Below are positions 23,426 to 36,012 of a stretch of DNA of 64,000 nucleotides, one piece after another; the stretch's first letter is position 1; every line of letters starts with the position of its first letter. The translations under genes and the position numbers were made by a program. This DNA comes from Seiridium cupressi (taxonomy: Eukaryota > Ascomycota > Sordariomycetes > Amphisphaeriales > Sporocadaceae), in assembly GCA_036674765.1 (NCBI GenBank), contig JARVKI010000084.1, positions 1-64,000 of the forward strand. Reading direction: 5' to 3'. Under the pieces are notes generated by a model that was given only the letters and a program-made list of their open reading frames with translations, was not told the origin of the DNA and ran no database searches.

Positions 23426-25061
23426 CTTGATGACAGGGTGCCGTAACCCGGGCCGGGGAGACTCAACGAATTAGGGCGGGGTATCGTGATGCTTCATGAG
23501 CGAGAAGCACAAAGGGACGGGTTCGGGTTTAGCTCGGGTTTAGAATCGGGTGTTGATATTCAGAAGTTCGTCGTCGTCGTGTAATCGTTGCTTCATTGAT
23601 CGGGAGATTCGTCAAAGGAGTCTGGTGAGTTCTCAGTACGTCGGCGCGGTGTTGCAGTGGATGACACAGGTCATCATAAAAGACCGATCGAAATGTATGG
23701 CCGACTTGTATGTGGCAATGTTGGGGCCGCAAATTGACTCGATAGTACAGTGAAGAAGCCTGTGACGTCGGTTTTGAAAAGCAGCAGCGATCGAATCAAT
23801 CGAGGAAGGAAAGGGTGCGATGCTATGCTGTGCTGTACTTTGGGAAAAGAAATGCGACCACGAAGTTGACAGAATGCCCGAGCAGATGGAATTTCCGACC
23901 AAGGATCGCAACGTGTCGTGTGTAGCGCGTACAGTTGATCAGGATTCAGGAGCCGTTGGACCAAAAGTTTGGCAGCTTTGGACATCAATACCGTAGACGG
24001 CAAGCTTGCACTGCCCTTCTCCGGCCGGACTATTTTGGTTGTCGATCGGTTGGTTCCTTGTCCTTGTCCTTGCCCACAAGCGTGCGGGTGTATGTGTATG
24101 ACGCCAGTTAATGTGCCCAGCTGCCCTGGACTGCCTTGGGCTGGGTGCTTTGTGGCTGGGGTGCTCGGCTTCCTTAGTGATGTAGTGCGGGCTTGTCCCC
24201 TGCTGGAATCTGTGGCTTTCCTGGCAGGCAGCAGTTGAGATGTGCGAAAAGCGATCTTGGTGGTCATCGTAAATGCCCCTCAACGAATTCTCCGTATTCC
24301 AAGATGCTGGAGATCATAAGAGAGCCGTATTCCAGGCTTCTCGATAACTAAAAACGACCTATTTTACCAGAGATGTTTGGTCGTAGCACTGAGAGCATAG
24401 CGTCATGCCACTATTTTTACCATTCTGTTGGATCCCATTGCCAGCCATGAGCCACAGAACGCGGGGTAGTCAAGCCTCAGTTGGAGCGACTGGGACATGC
24501 CATTGGTAGGCATCAACCCACGGACGGTGTCATCGAGGCCAGACTGGACCCAGGTTAGTGGGTGTCTGGCCCCTCCCAGGAGCTTTCAGTCCACTGTTCT
24601 CCAACATTACGTCACTGCGACGCCCAAGCTCCTTTAGAGCTCCAAGCTGCCAACCAGCCCCCAGTAAGCCTTGAAACATCAATATTCGATCATCTTGGAC
24701 ACGACGGCAAGCCGGCAGATGGCACCACAAGGGTAAACTCAAGAGCCTTACCTACCTGGTCCACAGGACCGGATCCGCCTTGATTCGCTCATCTCTCGGC
24801 ATCTGCAAACGACGCAATTGCATCAGTCAGATCTTCCTACCAGTCCCGCAGAACTCTAGACCAGGAACCTTTTTATTAGCTCTCTCTATCTTTCGTCAAT
24901 ACGTAGATTGCTGTCCTCACTTTTTCGTGTTTCTGAGATATCAATTGGTTATTATTTGCCGTTTCGCCTTTGGACTTTCTAATTCAGCACCAACGGACCT
25001 GTGCTTCATCTCCTCCCGCTTCCTCCTACATCTTCAGCGTCCTGGCTTGCGTACGCCCGTC
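23426..25061. other. Divergent intergenic region between VPS13 and the DUF3429 gene
   Basis: About 1.6 kb separates the two divergent starts. The last 180 bases before the right-hand ATG are pyrimidine-rich, as is common in fungal 5' untranslated regions. A 197-codon minus-strand frame at 23674-24267 has no motif and probably lies in leader sequence. No clear TATA box was assigned. Confidence 0.45.
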
Positions 25062-26480
25062 ATGTTGCGAACCACACGACCTCTCTGGACGAGCTCGGCA
25101 AGAGCAATATTGTCCGACGGACCAAACACTACTGCCTCCCGGCGACAAGCCGCTCAATGGGCCTCGTTGTCCAAGTCTAGAATACCCAACAGGCCTCTCC
25201 CCTCACGGATACTGCCACTCACCCACCGAACATCCTACACTACCAAGACCAAGCCGCCGGGGAACCTACAATCCAAGGCCAATCCAGATGAAGAGAAGAA
25301 ATGGGCCGAATCGAAGCTTGAGCCTCACCCAGAATCCGTGTCTACCGACTCAAGTGTCCGCCATTTCTTGGAGCTTCCGAATCAAAACGACAACGCGCCG
25401 CCCGTGTCGGACGGAGTTGCACATGACTTGGTATGTAGCGTCCTGAGGCTGAGCTGAAAACCTACACCCTTTCTCAAAGAATCACACTAACACGGTACCG
25501 TGTCATTCTAGGGCTTGGTCAAGGAGACATTTGCCCTCAACACCGTGCCGAAGGAATCCTATGTCCTGGGCCTCGCGGGTACCATTCCCTATCTCGCAAC
25601 GTCTTTCAGCAATGTGTATCTCTCGTGGGCTTTGAACACCGATTGGCCGACTTCCTCCAATTTCCTCAACACCATATTGATGAGCCACGATAACGCCCGT
25701 TACTGGCTCGGCGTTATCGAGCCCATCCAAATGGGGTATGGAGCTGTTATCATCAGCTTTCTCGGTGCCATCCACTGGGGACTCGAGTATGCCGAAAAGA
25801 AGCCCAGCTACCCACGCACCCAGTTCCGATATGGCCTAGGTGTTTTGGCCTCTGTTGTCGCCTGGCCTACGCTGTTTATGCCCTGGCAGTTCGCCTTGAC
25901 CTCGCAGTTTGCCGCTTTCGTAGGCCTATACTTTGCCGACTCTCGAGCGACCGTCCGTGGTTGGGCACCATACTGGTATGGTACCTACCGCTTCGTTCTT
26001 ACTGCCATCGTCGGCGTGGCCATCATGCTGAGCTTGATTGGTCGTGCCAAGATTGGCGATGCTGCGCCACGACTATCCGGTCTGGGTGAGAAGTTCCACG
26101 CAACACACGGCGAGGAGGCATATACTCCCAAGTGGGCTGAGGCTGAATCGAAGGAACGCGAGGTACAGAAGAAGAAGAAGCAAGAGGAAGAAAAGCGAAA
26201 AAAGGAGGAGGAGGCTAAGCAGAAGGCTGAAGAGGAGGCCCAAAAGAAGAAAGAGGCCGCTGACAAGAAGAAGGGCGGCAAGGACTCTAACAAGTCCAAG
26301 GAGAGTGACAAGAAGGAGGAGAAGTCCAAGGAGGAGGAAAATAAGGATGATGATAAGAAGGAGGAGCGAAAGAAGGAAGAGAAACCAAAGGATGATGGTA
26401 AGAAGGAAAAGAAGGCCGAGCAATCCAAGGATAACGAGGGGGGAGACGACAAGAAAGAGGGCAAGGATGATGGTAACTGA
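25062..26480 (+). CDS. Mitochondrial inner-membrane DUF3429 (TMEM69-like) protein
   Basis: Exon 1 (25062-25430) and exon 2 (25512-26480) are separated by an 81-base intron (GTATGT ... TTCTAG). The product is 445 residues. The first 60 or so are rich in Arg, Ser and Thr and lack acidic residues (MLRTTRPLWTSSAR), like a mitochondrial targeting sequence. Residues about 130-290 hold four or five hydrophobic segments (VLGLAGTIPYLATS, YGAVIISFLGAIHWGLEYAE, FRYGLGVLASVVAWPTLFMP) that match the DUF3429 family. Members are predicted inner-membrane proteins of poorly known role. From about residue 338 to the end the protein is almost entirely Lys/Glu/Asp. This tail probably forms a charged coiled coil outside the bilayer and varies in length within the family. 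Confidence 0.85.
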
Positions 26481-29400
26481 GTCTGCCGATGATAGCTACG
26501 CCATTCTTGCGTAAAAGCTTTACATTATTTCTTCTGTATATAGGTAGAGCCTGGCGTTCATGGGATCAAATAATATGGATTATTGAGTGATGATAATTTC
26601 TGCCTCGACATGTTGATCCGTGGAAAGCCATTGGAATTTTATAAACTGCTGATAGGTTGAAATATTTCCTATAATATAGTCATTTCAGCCAGTTATATAT
26701 ATTAGACTAGATAGACGAGCGAACGTGATAGAAGGTTTACTCAAACTTCAAAAGTAGACCTACCACTTCTGCATCCTGTTGGACTTGAAGGAATCTTTGT
26801 CCCAGATCAAAGAGAGAAGCAATGGAAAAATCGTGAGCTCCACATGCTCATTATGGAACATCATAATTCACAATTTCCCAGCTCACTTGCTCCTCGCATC
26901 GAACAATTTCACCATGAGTACGCTCACTGAGCGTTATTGGTGCAGACTTCATTATTCTCCTTGTCCGGGAAATGCTCTCGTATACTCGGTGGCCGGGACA
27001 ATAACATGTACAGGTAACCAGACAATGTCTTCAAAGTGACTATCTTGTGGCAGTGGCAACGACTGCGTTTTGCCTCGTCTCTCAGGCCGTAGACATTACT
27101 ATCAAATAGGAAGGGCGACGTCGTCAATTGGACCTATAGTATTATAAGCGACTCGCGCATCAACCCGTAATAGGTCGGATCGAGCATCTGGATAGTTGAC
27201 CTGATCCTAGGCACTGGTATTAGATGCCGATGTTCTTCGCTCCTACCATACGTCCACGTTGGCTAGATTTCTGCCTTGGTCCTCATGAAGTAGTGCTACT
27301 ATCTGCTATATTTTCAATATGAGGAGCCTCGAATATTCCCTCAGGTTTCGGTGCTCGACGATGTGCGTATCGAGGTTTCGGATTGATCTCTCTCTTGACT
27401 GCATGGTCCTGGAGCTGGGCTAAATTCTCACAAGTCTAAGATAGAAGTGGTAAAATCTCATTCGAGTTCCGTTTAAGTACATCTTGACCTGGCTCAAAGG
27501 TAGGTCAGTCATTGCTACTTCCGACGGGGGTGACATTGCGAATGGGTCCTGTGATTTTGTGGCGGACTTGACCCCTGATGACTCTAAACCAAGGTTGAAG
27601 GTCGGGAACTAATTGGTCATAGTCCGACCTTCTGATGTCTTAGAGAATGGATGAAACGGGTCACATTCCTAACTTACTCACGAATTGTTTCATTCAATGG
27701 GGGTCAACCTTGATTGTCCCTTGCTTAGCGGTAAGGCTTCATTGTGCTCTCTGCTCCAGATCTGGCGCACGATTGCTTCCCAACAACTGGCACTGTAGAT
27801 TAGTATCAAGGGGGGAAGAAAAAAAGATGGGTTTATCACCACTATATCGCCGTCTGAAATGTGGAATGTGGTCTTGCACATCATGTTGCATCTTCCGCCC
27901 ACTGCGGAATCCACGATCATCCACATAATAAGTCGTTATGCCCCAGGCAGCAGACGGCTAAGAGCCCATCACCAGCAATGCAATATTTCTATCAACTGAC
28001 CAGACTGAATTATAAAGCTCCTATCAAGAGTAACTGTAGTTCATACTGTAGCCTCGAGATTTATTCTACCCCTCAGTGCAAGCGACGGCCAAGGCGACCA
28101 TGTGATGTCTATGCGCTGCCATTGAACGACTGACAGCTTCAGGGTGAGATCCTCTTGGGCTTTAAGGATCGCCGCTAGCCGGTGCTGCATTGTCTGATCT
28201 CTGTATGACACGATTTAGGGGAATTGTTTATGTGCGGGCTTCGACCAGTTCGGATGATGCCCTACTACTAACAGCTGGAGATTAGCCGCACAAGATAGAC
28301 CCGAATTGAAGCAAGGGCTTGTGGGTATCACGTTATTACGGAGGAACTTCTTATGGTCAGAAGGCTTGGATATACTGATTCGCATTGGCCTAATGCCTCT
28401 TTTACCATGGTGACGGTACGCGAACGGCCCTTTTGCCTGTCGATTTCTTCTCAAACTACATCTACTTGACACGACACAACGACATATGGCCAATCATTCT
28501 CCGCGAGTGTGCTCGTAGTGGTAAGCAGTTCGTCAGACTGCGGCTGTCTCGAAACCTAGTCCCCACAGCCCCGACTGTCCAACAGAGCCAGACACTATTA
28601 TACCCCTTGTAGTGTGGGCACCATCAATCACACCTCTTTTGCGTTGTTGATCCATCTTGTCTTTTACGACGATTGTGAGCCCCCGAGTCCTTAGCGGTTT
28701 CAGGCTTTCGATCAAAAATGTGACATCATTTTCGGTGCTGTCAAACCGAAACATCCTTTAACCAAACATTTCAAAAGTTCGCGACTGTAGCATCTTGTCG
28801 TAAGGTCATCGGAACTGTTTGACTTCGAGAGAAATACACTTGGACACTGGCTGTCTCTATGATCCGTTCTACTTCGTTTTTCAAAGCGTGGCCGTCGCAC
28901 TCAACGTTACAAGTAGAATCAGTTTGTCATTTTCACCAGTCGTACATTGTTGTATTGTGCTTCTGGCTCCACCCCGTACCTCGGTAAGCAGGCCGAACAT
29001 CCTAGACAAACAGGGGCTGGAGATCTACATAGTACGTTGCTAGCACTAGACCTTTGTCTCCAAATGCTATCGCAGCCCAACGTCAGACGAAAACTCCAAT
29101 TCCACTGTGACACTAATCACCATCAATAACAACGTTTTCGAGCCGACTGTTGTTCACAAACTTTGGCGTTAAACGCTATAGCCTTTTGAAACCCAGCATG
29201 ATGAGAACTCCGCGTGACTAGGATCTGAGGGTATGATTCGGTGTGACTTGTTAAGTCTGCCAAGCAGGTCTCGCGGCTGTCGCGTTGCTGTCAATTCAAC
29301 CCTTACCCAAAGGGGGGCCCAACGCCGGGCATAGCGAGAAGAGCCCATTTTACAGGCAGTCCGCCAATCGTCTTTCTTCCCAGACCTCCTAAAGCATGTC

Positions 29401-30391
29401 CGTGCCCTCGGATGATATCGATGTTGGCCCTAGTCTCATCAGCCCTTGCAATGTGTAATAATTCGTACGCTCTGTTCAGCCTCGTTACCCGCTATCTGCG
29501 ACGCGGTGGCTTGAGTTGGCAGTGGGTTGTGACTCGTCGGCAAACTCGCTTCATTTCATATCACCTCAAGGTATTCCGGGGCTGTCATGACCATAACCCG
29601 TCGGCCGTGCAAGCGAAGTGCCAAAGCCTCCCTCACACCATCGTATCCTTGCAGACACGCTCCTTTATTATATATCACACCTTGCGTTCTTTGGAATGTG
29701 ATTGAGGTAGCGGAATTAAAGTCGTGCAAACTCAACCCGTCCATAATTAGATCTAGCATGATCTACATGGATTGTGTGACGCTTCTTGCGACAAATGACA
29801 ATCTTTGGTTAGCCTCCATGTTTCGCGGGTGAAGAAGATTCTCGGAGTAATAGTCGGAGTGGGCGGAGTCGCAGCAAGCACCTCTGGATTATCGGCCGAT
29901 GCATATGCCAGGACGGCCGACAATATCGATGTCCGATTGGTGACTGAAAACACCCCGTATGCTGGCGACCCCCTCGGCACGCTTAAGCTTACTTGGTAAC
30001 CTAGTTTTGATAATTGCTGCAGCATCCCGCAGAATGACAGGTAGGTAGTGCGGTCTGTGAGTATAGTCTTGGCAGATATGGACTGGTGCTTCTGCGTCTG
30101 TGCCACGGCCATTGTGGCAAGTTGTGCAGGAGTATAAGCTTGTTTTCACCCGACTGAAGGTAGTATTTTACGGAGGTCGATTTGGATGGGACCCTGCAAT
30201 CAACCCCTGGCACCCGTTCGAGATCGACGTGCGTCAAGTATGAAAAGCTTAATGTCTCCCGCGCCGGAATTGAAATGAACTCCCAGCTGGCCCTGCCTCA
30301 TTTATGCAAGTTTGCGCTTGAGTGTGGATTTCCCCCAGCATTGTGTGTGCTGGTGTAACACGCACTCGTGGACTAGAATAGGTGGTTGCAA
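26481..30391. other. About 3.9 kb without a recognisable gene
   Basis: No frame above about 120 codons has a motif. No transposon ends, tRNA or long repeat was recognised. The first 200 bases are AT-rich and probably form the 3' flank of the DUF3429 gene. Confidence 0.45.
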
Positions 30392-32121
30392 ATGGCTGGA
30401 CTGAACCAACTCCCGGCCGGTGTCGAGGGTGTCGCTGCCTTTGCTTTGGTCTACTCGTCTGCAAGCTGGATTTGTAGTGCGCTGCTGATTTGGTGTGCAA
30501 ATCTTTATCGCGAAGCATGGTCTTGTGAGTAGCTAGCCCACGAGCTCTTGTTGACCAAGGCAAGCTGACCCGTAGATTCAGATACTTCCCTGCTCGCATA
30601 CTTCGCTCTCATCAGCGATACTGCCTCGATCATACAGCAATCGTTTGATATCACATACTACCGGGACAACTTGGCTGGACAGTTCTACCGAAAAACTACA
30701 CTCTTAGAGAACCCAGAGCTTGCGATCGCTAATGGATCATATGGGTTGGACTTGGTTCTATATTACATTCGTCGGTCACACTCCCGTCGGTATCGAGTGA
30801 ATCCAGCTAACGCTACCCAGAGTATTACTCCTACAATGTGGAGTCCATGCTGGTAATGTTCTGGGCCTTTGAACTCGCACAATCTGTGTATGGGCTTAGT
30901 GCCAAGCCGCATCTGAAGCAGTTACTACGGAGAGTCAACTCGGCTGGGAAGGCTATTGCGGTGTTCTTCCCGATGCTGACAATCCTTCTCCTGCGTGCTC
31001 CCGCTATACAGAAGCTGTTTGTCGTGTTCATCCTCCTAGCAGATCTGCCTCGTGAGTGGCCCCAGCCATAGACAGCTAGACGCCCTCTAACGTCTTTTAG
31101 TCATGATCAGTTTGGCTGTGAGCAGCATCACAATGGTTGCCATTCTTATCAGATATATACAGTCGCGGAAGAAGATATCGAATTGGACGCCCCAAGGCGA
31201 TGATAGTGCCGTGACGAACGAGACGTCTACAGAGACGATCCAGACAACAGAGACCGGGGGTACTGGGAAAAACAAAAAGTCACAAAGGCGTCAGGGGCTG
31301 TATGATCGATGGCTTATGGTCCGATTCACCGTGGCCTTCGTAATATTGGCGTAAGTGCCTACATGACAATTGGAAATCACCACAATAAGCTCTAACGCCC
31401 CAAACTTAGGGTCTTCGAAGTGACCAATACGTTGTTCCAGCTGCAATCGGTTTCCAACAACAAAAACGACGCAACTTTAACCGCACCTGATTTCAGCGTA
31501 GAACGGGCAAAAACCACATTCTTTCTGTTCCTGCCTGGTGTAACCCCTGGCATCTTCCTCTTCCTCGTCTTTGGTACCACTGCTGGGTGCCGCACAGCGT
31601 TGAGGGGTATCTTTCTTCCAAAGTCTTGTAATGGGCCAGCTAGAGGACGGCGATGTGCTCTTTGTTTGCCCTGGAAGAAGAGCAAAAGCAGAGACCCGGA
31701 AGACGGCACGCAAAATCCCTTCGCTGATAGTTCAGAAGCCGAGCTCAAAGAAGAGGAAGCTTCAACGTCGCCGCTTCCAGTCGCAGGACTGGTGTCCAAG
31801 TACAATCGAACATTCCACGTTAGCCACGAGCCTGCGCAGTCACAATATCCTCGCCAATCACAGAGATACTCGTGGTCCCAGCGACCCGCGAGTAAAGAGG
31901 GGCCAATAGCGGAGGAGGCCGATGCCGTAGAACTTCGGGGGGTCACGTCGCTGGACAAAATACGTGAAGAGTACTATCGGCCGAGCCCAGAACAAAGTGA
32001 TGATTCGGGCCCGGTACTACCGATCATGAGCACCCGGGAGAAGAGAATCTCAGGAAGCCAGGTAGGACTGCCAGTGTCCGGTCTAAGGAGAAACGAGAGT
32101 CTGAATGAAGGATATCGGTAA
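30392..32121 (+). CDS. Multi-pass membrane protein, fungal-specific, five exons
   Basis: The exons are 30392-30524, 30576-30770, 30821-31051, 31101-31350 and 31410-32121, and every junction keeps frame. The introns are 49-59 bases; the last three carry CTAAC branch sites. The third exon begins after a non-standard GTCGGT donor in the preceding intron. The product is 506 residues. Hydrophobic segments include VEGVAAFALVYSSASWI, LLAYFALISDTASI, MLVMFWAFELAQSVYG, AIAVFFPMLTILLL, LMISLAVSSITMVAIL, FTVAFVILAVFEV and FFLFLPGVTPGIFLFLVFG, giving about seven passes. The last 170 residues are polar and Ser/Glu-rich with LDKIREEYYRP, and are probably cytosolic. The layout is receptor-like, but no known receptor family was recognised. 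The TAA overlaps a perfect GTAAGT donor, so a four-codon extra exon ending near 32201 is possible. Confidence 0.75.
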
Positions 32122-33282
32122 GTGGTGCAGCGGAGCTCTTCGATATGATGCCCGTGGGTATGGTTTATGAGAGATTAAATCATGTCAGCATGTCCTTGTA
32201 AGCGACGAGTCACGTACATGAGAAGCAGAGTTCTTGTAAACTTGTAAACAATGAAACCGGGATGCTTCACTAGAACCAGAGAAGTTTGCGTGTCCATCAT
32301 ACTTTGGCTTTCACCACATAGTACAATGTGTGCTGCGGAGAGGGGCAAGGCGGCAGCTAGTTACATGTAGGGGATCCCTGCCTTAGCGCTGCCTTGCTTC
32401 GGTGATTCAGTGGCCAGTTAGCTGACGTCCACTGCTGCCACGATGAGCAGATTCAGAACGTGCGACAGTAACGGTGCGTGGACGTACGTAGTATGAATGG
32501 CTTCCACCGCCTGTAAATTCGATGAGATTCCCTTCCATATTTCCACAATACCCGTCATGCATAAACCGGTGGTGACTGAAGCCGGATGCGGCGGAACGCT
32601 GGTGCCCAGCGTTGATATCATGCCTGCGAGATTAACGTTCTGCCACTAACAACCGCCGATCTGGTTCCCCGGCGAGTTCCATCCCGCTGGGATCACCAGT
32701 GGATTCGAAAGCTCAGGTACCGTCCGCCCTGCGCCTCAAATTCCCACCTAACTAGTCACCTGTTGTAGACGGGCGAGGTTCTCGACGTGAAAGTGCTAAA
32801 AGTCACGTCAGTTTCGACATGGGATACTACAGGCTAGGAATAAGAAACGCCATGGGATGATATGGAATGATATGGGATCACCAAACGTTTCCGACTAACA
32901 CAGCGTACTGGGCTTGTTTGCTTTCGCCACCTGCAACTAAACACGCACTCTGAAGTGTATTCGCAGAACCATGGGTGGGCAATTGCAGCCTCGATCGCTA
33001 ACCAAGTTCCCATAAAAGACTGCCCCTCGCTCAGCGTAATGGTGACGGTCTGTACTCAAACATCCTGTCACGTCTTCACATGCACACAGTGACTTTCGTT
33101 ATTCATTGCGGCTCTGCAATTGAATACTACCCATACATACTCTTGTAAGCCACCAATCCTCCAGCCGTGTAACGTGCACGCAGAGGAATCCATTTCATTG
33201 TGTTCCGACCTAAACCACAACTGTATAGTCCTCATTTGAGACCCATATCAACATAAGCTTTCCCTTGGAGCTCTCAGTCATC
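32122..33282. other. Intergenic, upstream of the trehalose gene
   Basis: No gene was recognised. AGGGG/CCCCT pentamers, the core of yeast stress-response elements, occur near 32338, 32369 and 33022. Because the motif is short and the downstream gene concerns trehalose, stress control is only a weak inference. Confidence 0.4.
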
Positions 33283-36012
33283 ATGTCGTCTATACGCAGC
33301 CCGCACCCACCTCGCAAGTTCTCGGTACCACCGTCAAAGCATCGCACCCGGCGAATGAGCAATGCAGCTGCACAAGATGGCCCACATGCTCCATCCCTCA
33401 CGGTATGATTCTGCCCTTAGGAGAGAATTGAGAAGCAGTGAACTGACATACTAAGACCATGTTTGTGGGTATATCGGCCGTAGAGATCGAAGACCATAAA
33501 GTGGCAATCGCGCTGGCGGCTCATGATACCACATATCTCGTGGACTTTACGGTCGAGCACCTGCAGTTGAATGGGGAAGTTTCAACTGACGAAGATGTAG
33601 TCGCAGACTACGTCCTCCGCATGGTGCAGAAGTATGAGCATGAGCACTATGTCAAAATCATTGGCGCAGGCATACCCATCATAGCCACGAAACTTAGTCC
33701 GGCGCTGTGCTCGCGTCTTTGGCTGGAAGCCGACATAATTCCCGTTGTATTTCGTGAAGATCAGAGCTTAGAGCAGCCATCGTTCTGGGAAGCTAAGCAC
33801 GTCGACGAGCAAGCCGATTCCATGGCTCGGAAGTGTATCATGTGAGTGAGGCTCTCTGCATGATATGAAGCTGATCTGACCAGATATTTTTAGGTGCTTC
33901 GGTCCATCGTTCGTGCCCCTACTTCAAGTCGGCTGGCAAGGGGCTGTCCAGGTAGATGCTGGCTTCAAGGCCCAGATCAACACCGCCGAGGATCACCAGA
34001 AAACGGTCAGCGAAGTGACCTGGAAAGCCGTCAATCATTTCGCGCAGACACTCAAGGACAAGAAGATCAAAATCGCATTCTTTAGTGCTACACCACAAGG
34101 TGGAGGCGTGGCTCTGATGAGGCATGCACTGGTTCGTTTCTCAAAGCTTCTAGGGGTTGATTTGACTTGGTATGGTAAGCGCATTCCACCAAATAACACC
34201 AGCCTGAACCATTACGATAGCATGGTTTATTATCCTAGCTATTCTGCGCTACGTCTTCTTAGCGAGGTCTTCTTAGCGAGGTCTTCTTCAATCGACACGA
34301 ACTTACAATTATCAAGTTCCCAAGCCGCGCCCGGGCGTGTTTCGAAGCACAAAGAACATGCACAACATCCTCCAGGGCGTCGCAGAGCCCGACAAGCGCC
34401 TATCTGATGATGAAAAGAACACCATCAGAGACTGGATCGTAGACAACGCCAAGCGATATTGGCTCTCTAAAGGTGGCCCGCTCCGCCCCAGCTCGGAGGG
34501 AGGGGCGGACATCATAGTGGTGAGTTCCCTCATAGCAACCCGTCTCCCTGCAGGGATTTCATAGGATTGCGACTAACAGACTACGTAGATTGATGATCCA
34601 CAAATGCCTGGGCTCATCCCTCTTATCAAGGAGATCACTCCTGATCGACCAGTTCTCTATAGATCCCACATTCAGATCCGTAGCGATCTCGTTGCTCATG
34701 CCGGGTCGCCACAAGAGGACGTATGGGAGTTCCTCTGGAACGATATACGTCATGCGGACATGTTCATCAGTCACCCAATTCCTAAGTTCGTTCCGGAAAA
34801 TGTTCCGCATGAGAAAGTTGCCTACCTTCCGGCAACCACTGATTGGTGTATGTATTACCCCACGAGATGCACTTTCTCTTGTATTTGGAACAATCCAGAC
34901 CTTCGGAATGGACGGCCCCCCACCCCTCGAGAAACTTATACGGAAGGCTAACTTCATCTATGATAGGCGTATGGAAAGCTTCACGAACTTCTTAGATAAA
35001 CTAACGGTACTTTAGGCTAGATGGCTTGAACAAGCCCTTGAATGAGTGGGATAGCGGGTATTATGGCAATAACTATAATATCCAATGCAAGTCACACCAG
35101 ATGTAAGCATGTTCTGGCACCATCCACGCGCACAGTGTGCTAACTTCGAGGAAAAGGACTGAACTCAATTACCCAAAGCGTAAGCAACACAAGCTCAATC
35201 TTGTTTATAAAGCGACTAACGATGATGGGCTACAGGCAAATACATTGTGCAGATTGCTCGATTTGACCCCGCAAAGGGGATTACCACTGTGGTCGACTCC
35301 TATGCGGAATTTCGCATCCGTGCAGGCATCTCTGGGCTCGAAGAAATTCCCCAGCTTGTCATGTAAGGACTAATGCACACTACCATGAGAGCTTGGGCTA
35401 ACGAGAGTACACAGTGCTGGAAACTCGTCTGTCGACGACCCCGACGGTAATATGGTATACGATCAAGCCCTGGATCAGATCGAGAAGTACTACCCACACC
35501 TCAGCGACGACATCAGCGTGATGCGGCTGGACGCCAACGACCAACTTCTCAACTGTTTGATCGCGAAAGCCCACGTCGTACTACAGCTATCGACCCGAGA
35601 AGGGTTCGAGGTGAAGGTTTCGGAAGCCCTTCATGCAGGCCGGCCGGTCATTGCTACACTTGCAGGTGGCATTCCGTTGCAGGTCAAGGATGAGGAGAAC
35701 GGTTTCTTGGTTGAGCCAGATGACTATAGAGCAGTTGCACAGCACTTGCATGATCTCTTTGCCGATGACGAGCTCTGGAAAAAGATGAGTCATGCTGCAC
35801 GAACCGGCGTGAGCGACGAAGTCAGCACTCCCGGCAACGCACTTGCGTGGTATTACCTCGCAGCCAAGTGGAGTGAAGTCAGGGCTGAAAACTCCAAAGC
35901 TACACTGAAAGGCGAGGAGAAGTGGGTTAATGATATGGCTCGGGAGGAGGCTGGTTATCCTTACGAGGAGGGCGAAAACCGTCTTCCGAGAAAGTATACA
36001 CAGAAGAAATAG
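33283..36012 (+). CDS. ccg-9: Trehalose synthase/phosphorylase, GT4 family (clock-controlled gene 9 type)
   Basis: Nine exons: 33283-33402, 33456-33841, 33894-34174, 34317-34519, 34589-34845, 35016-35102, 35157-35179, 35236-35362 and 35415-36012. All junctions keep frame and give 693 residues. The N-terminus is a short basic Ser/Pro region. The body shows the signatures of fungal trehalose phosphorylase/synthase: IAFFSATPQGGGVALMRHAL, a VPKPRPGVFR segment restored by the third splice, NMHNILQGVA, YRSHIQIRSDL, and ATTDWLDGLNKPL across the fifth splice. The C-terminal Rossmann half has YIVQIARFDPAKG and the GT4 donor-sugar motif EGFEVKVSEALHAG near residue 555, with both Glu present. The family makes or phosphorolyses trehalose, a cytosolic stress protectant. 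The gene name follows the Neurospora homologue and is given by family resemblance. Confidence 0.93.
34175..34316 (+). other. 142-base intron with an internal tandem repeat
   Basis: This intron of the trehalose gene has a GTAAGC donor and a TCAAG acceptor. It holds two direct copies of the 14-mer TCTTCTTAGCGAGG at about 34252-34280, followed by the start of a third. The other introns of the gene are 52-69 bases, apart from one of 170. The splice is required to restore the conserved VPKPRPG segment. Confidence 0.75.

Noticed and set aside
23515..23550. GGGTTCGGGTTTAGCTCGGGTTTAG-like repeats resembling a tRNA T-loop or telomere-like DNA
   Set aside because: No cloverleaf can be formed around them, and the period does not match the TTAGGG telomere unit.
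23674..24267. 197-codon minus-strand frame upstream of VPS13
   Set aside because: It lies in the divergent promoter/leader region and has no domain. It is better read as untranslated sequence.
25985..26464. Long hydrophobic or Ser/Leu-rich frames antisense to the Lys/Glu tail
   Set aside because: They are the mirror of an AAG/GAG-rich coding repeat (CTT/CTC on the other strand), not genes.
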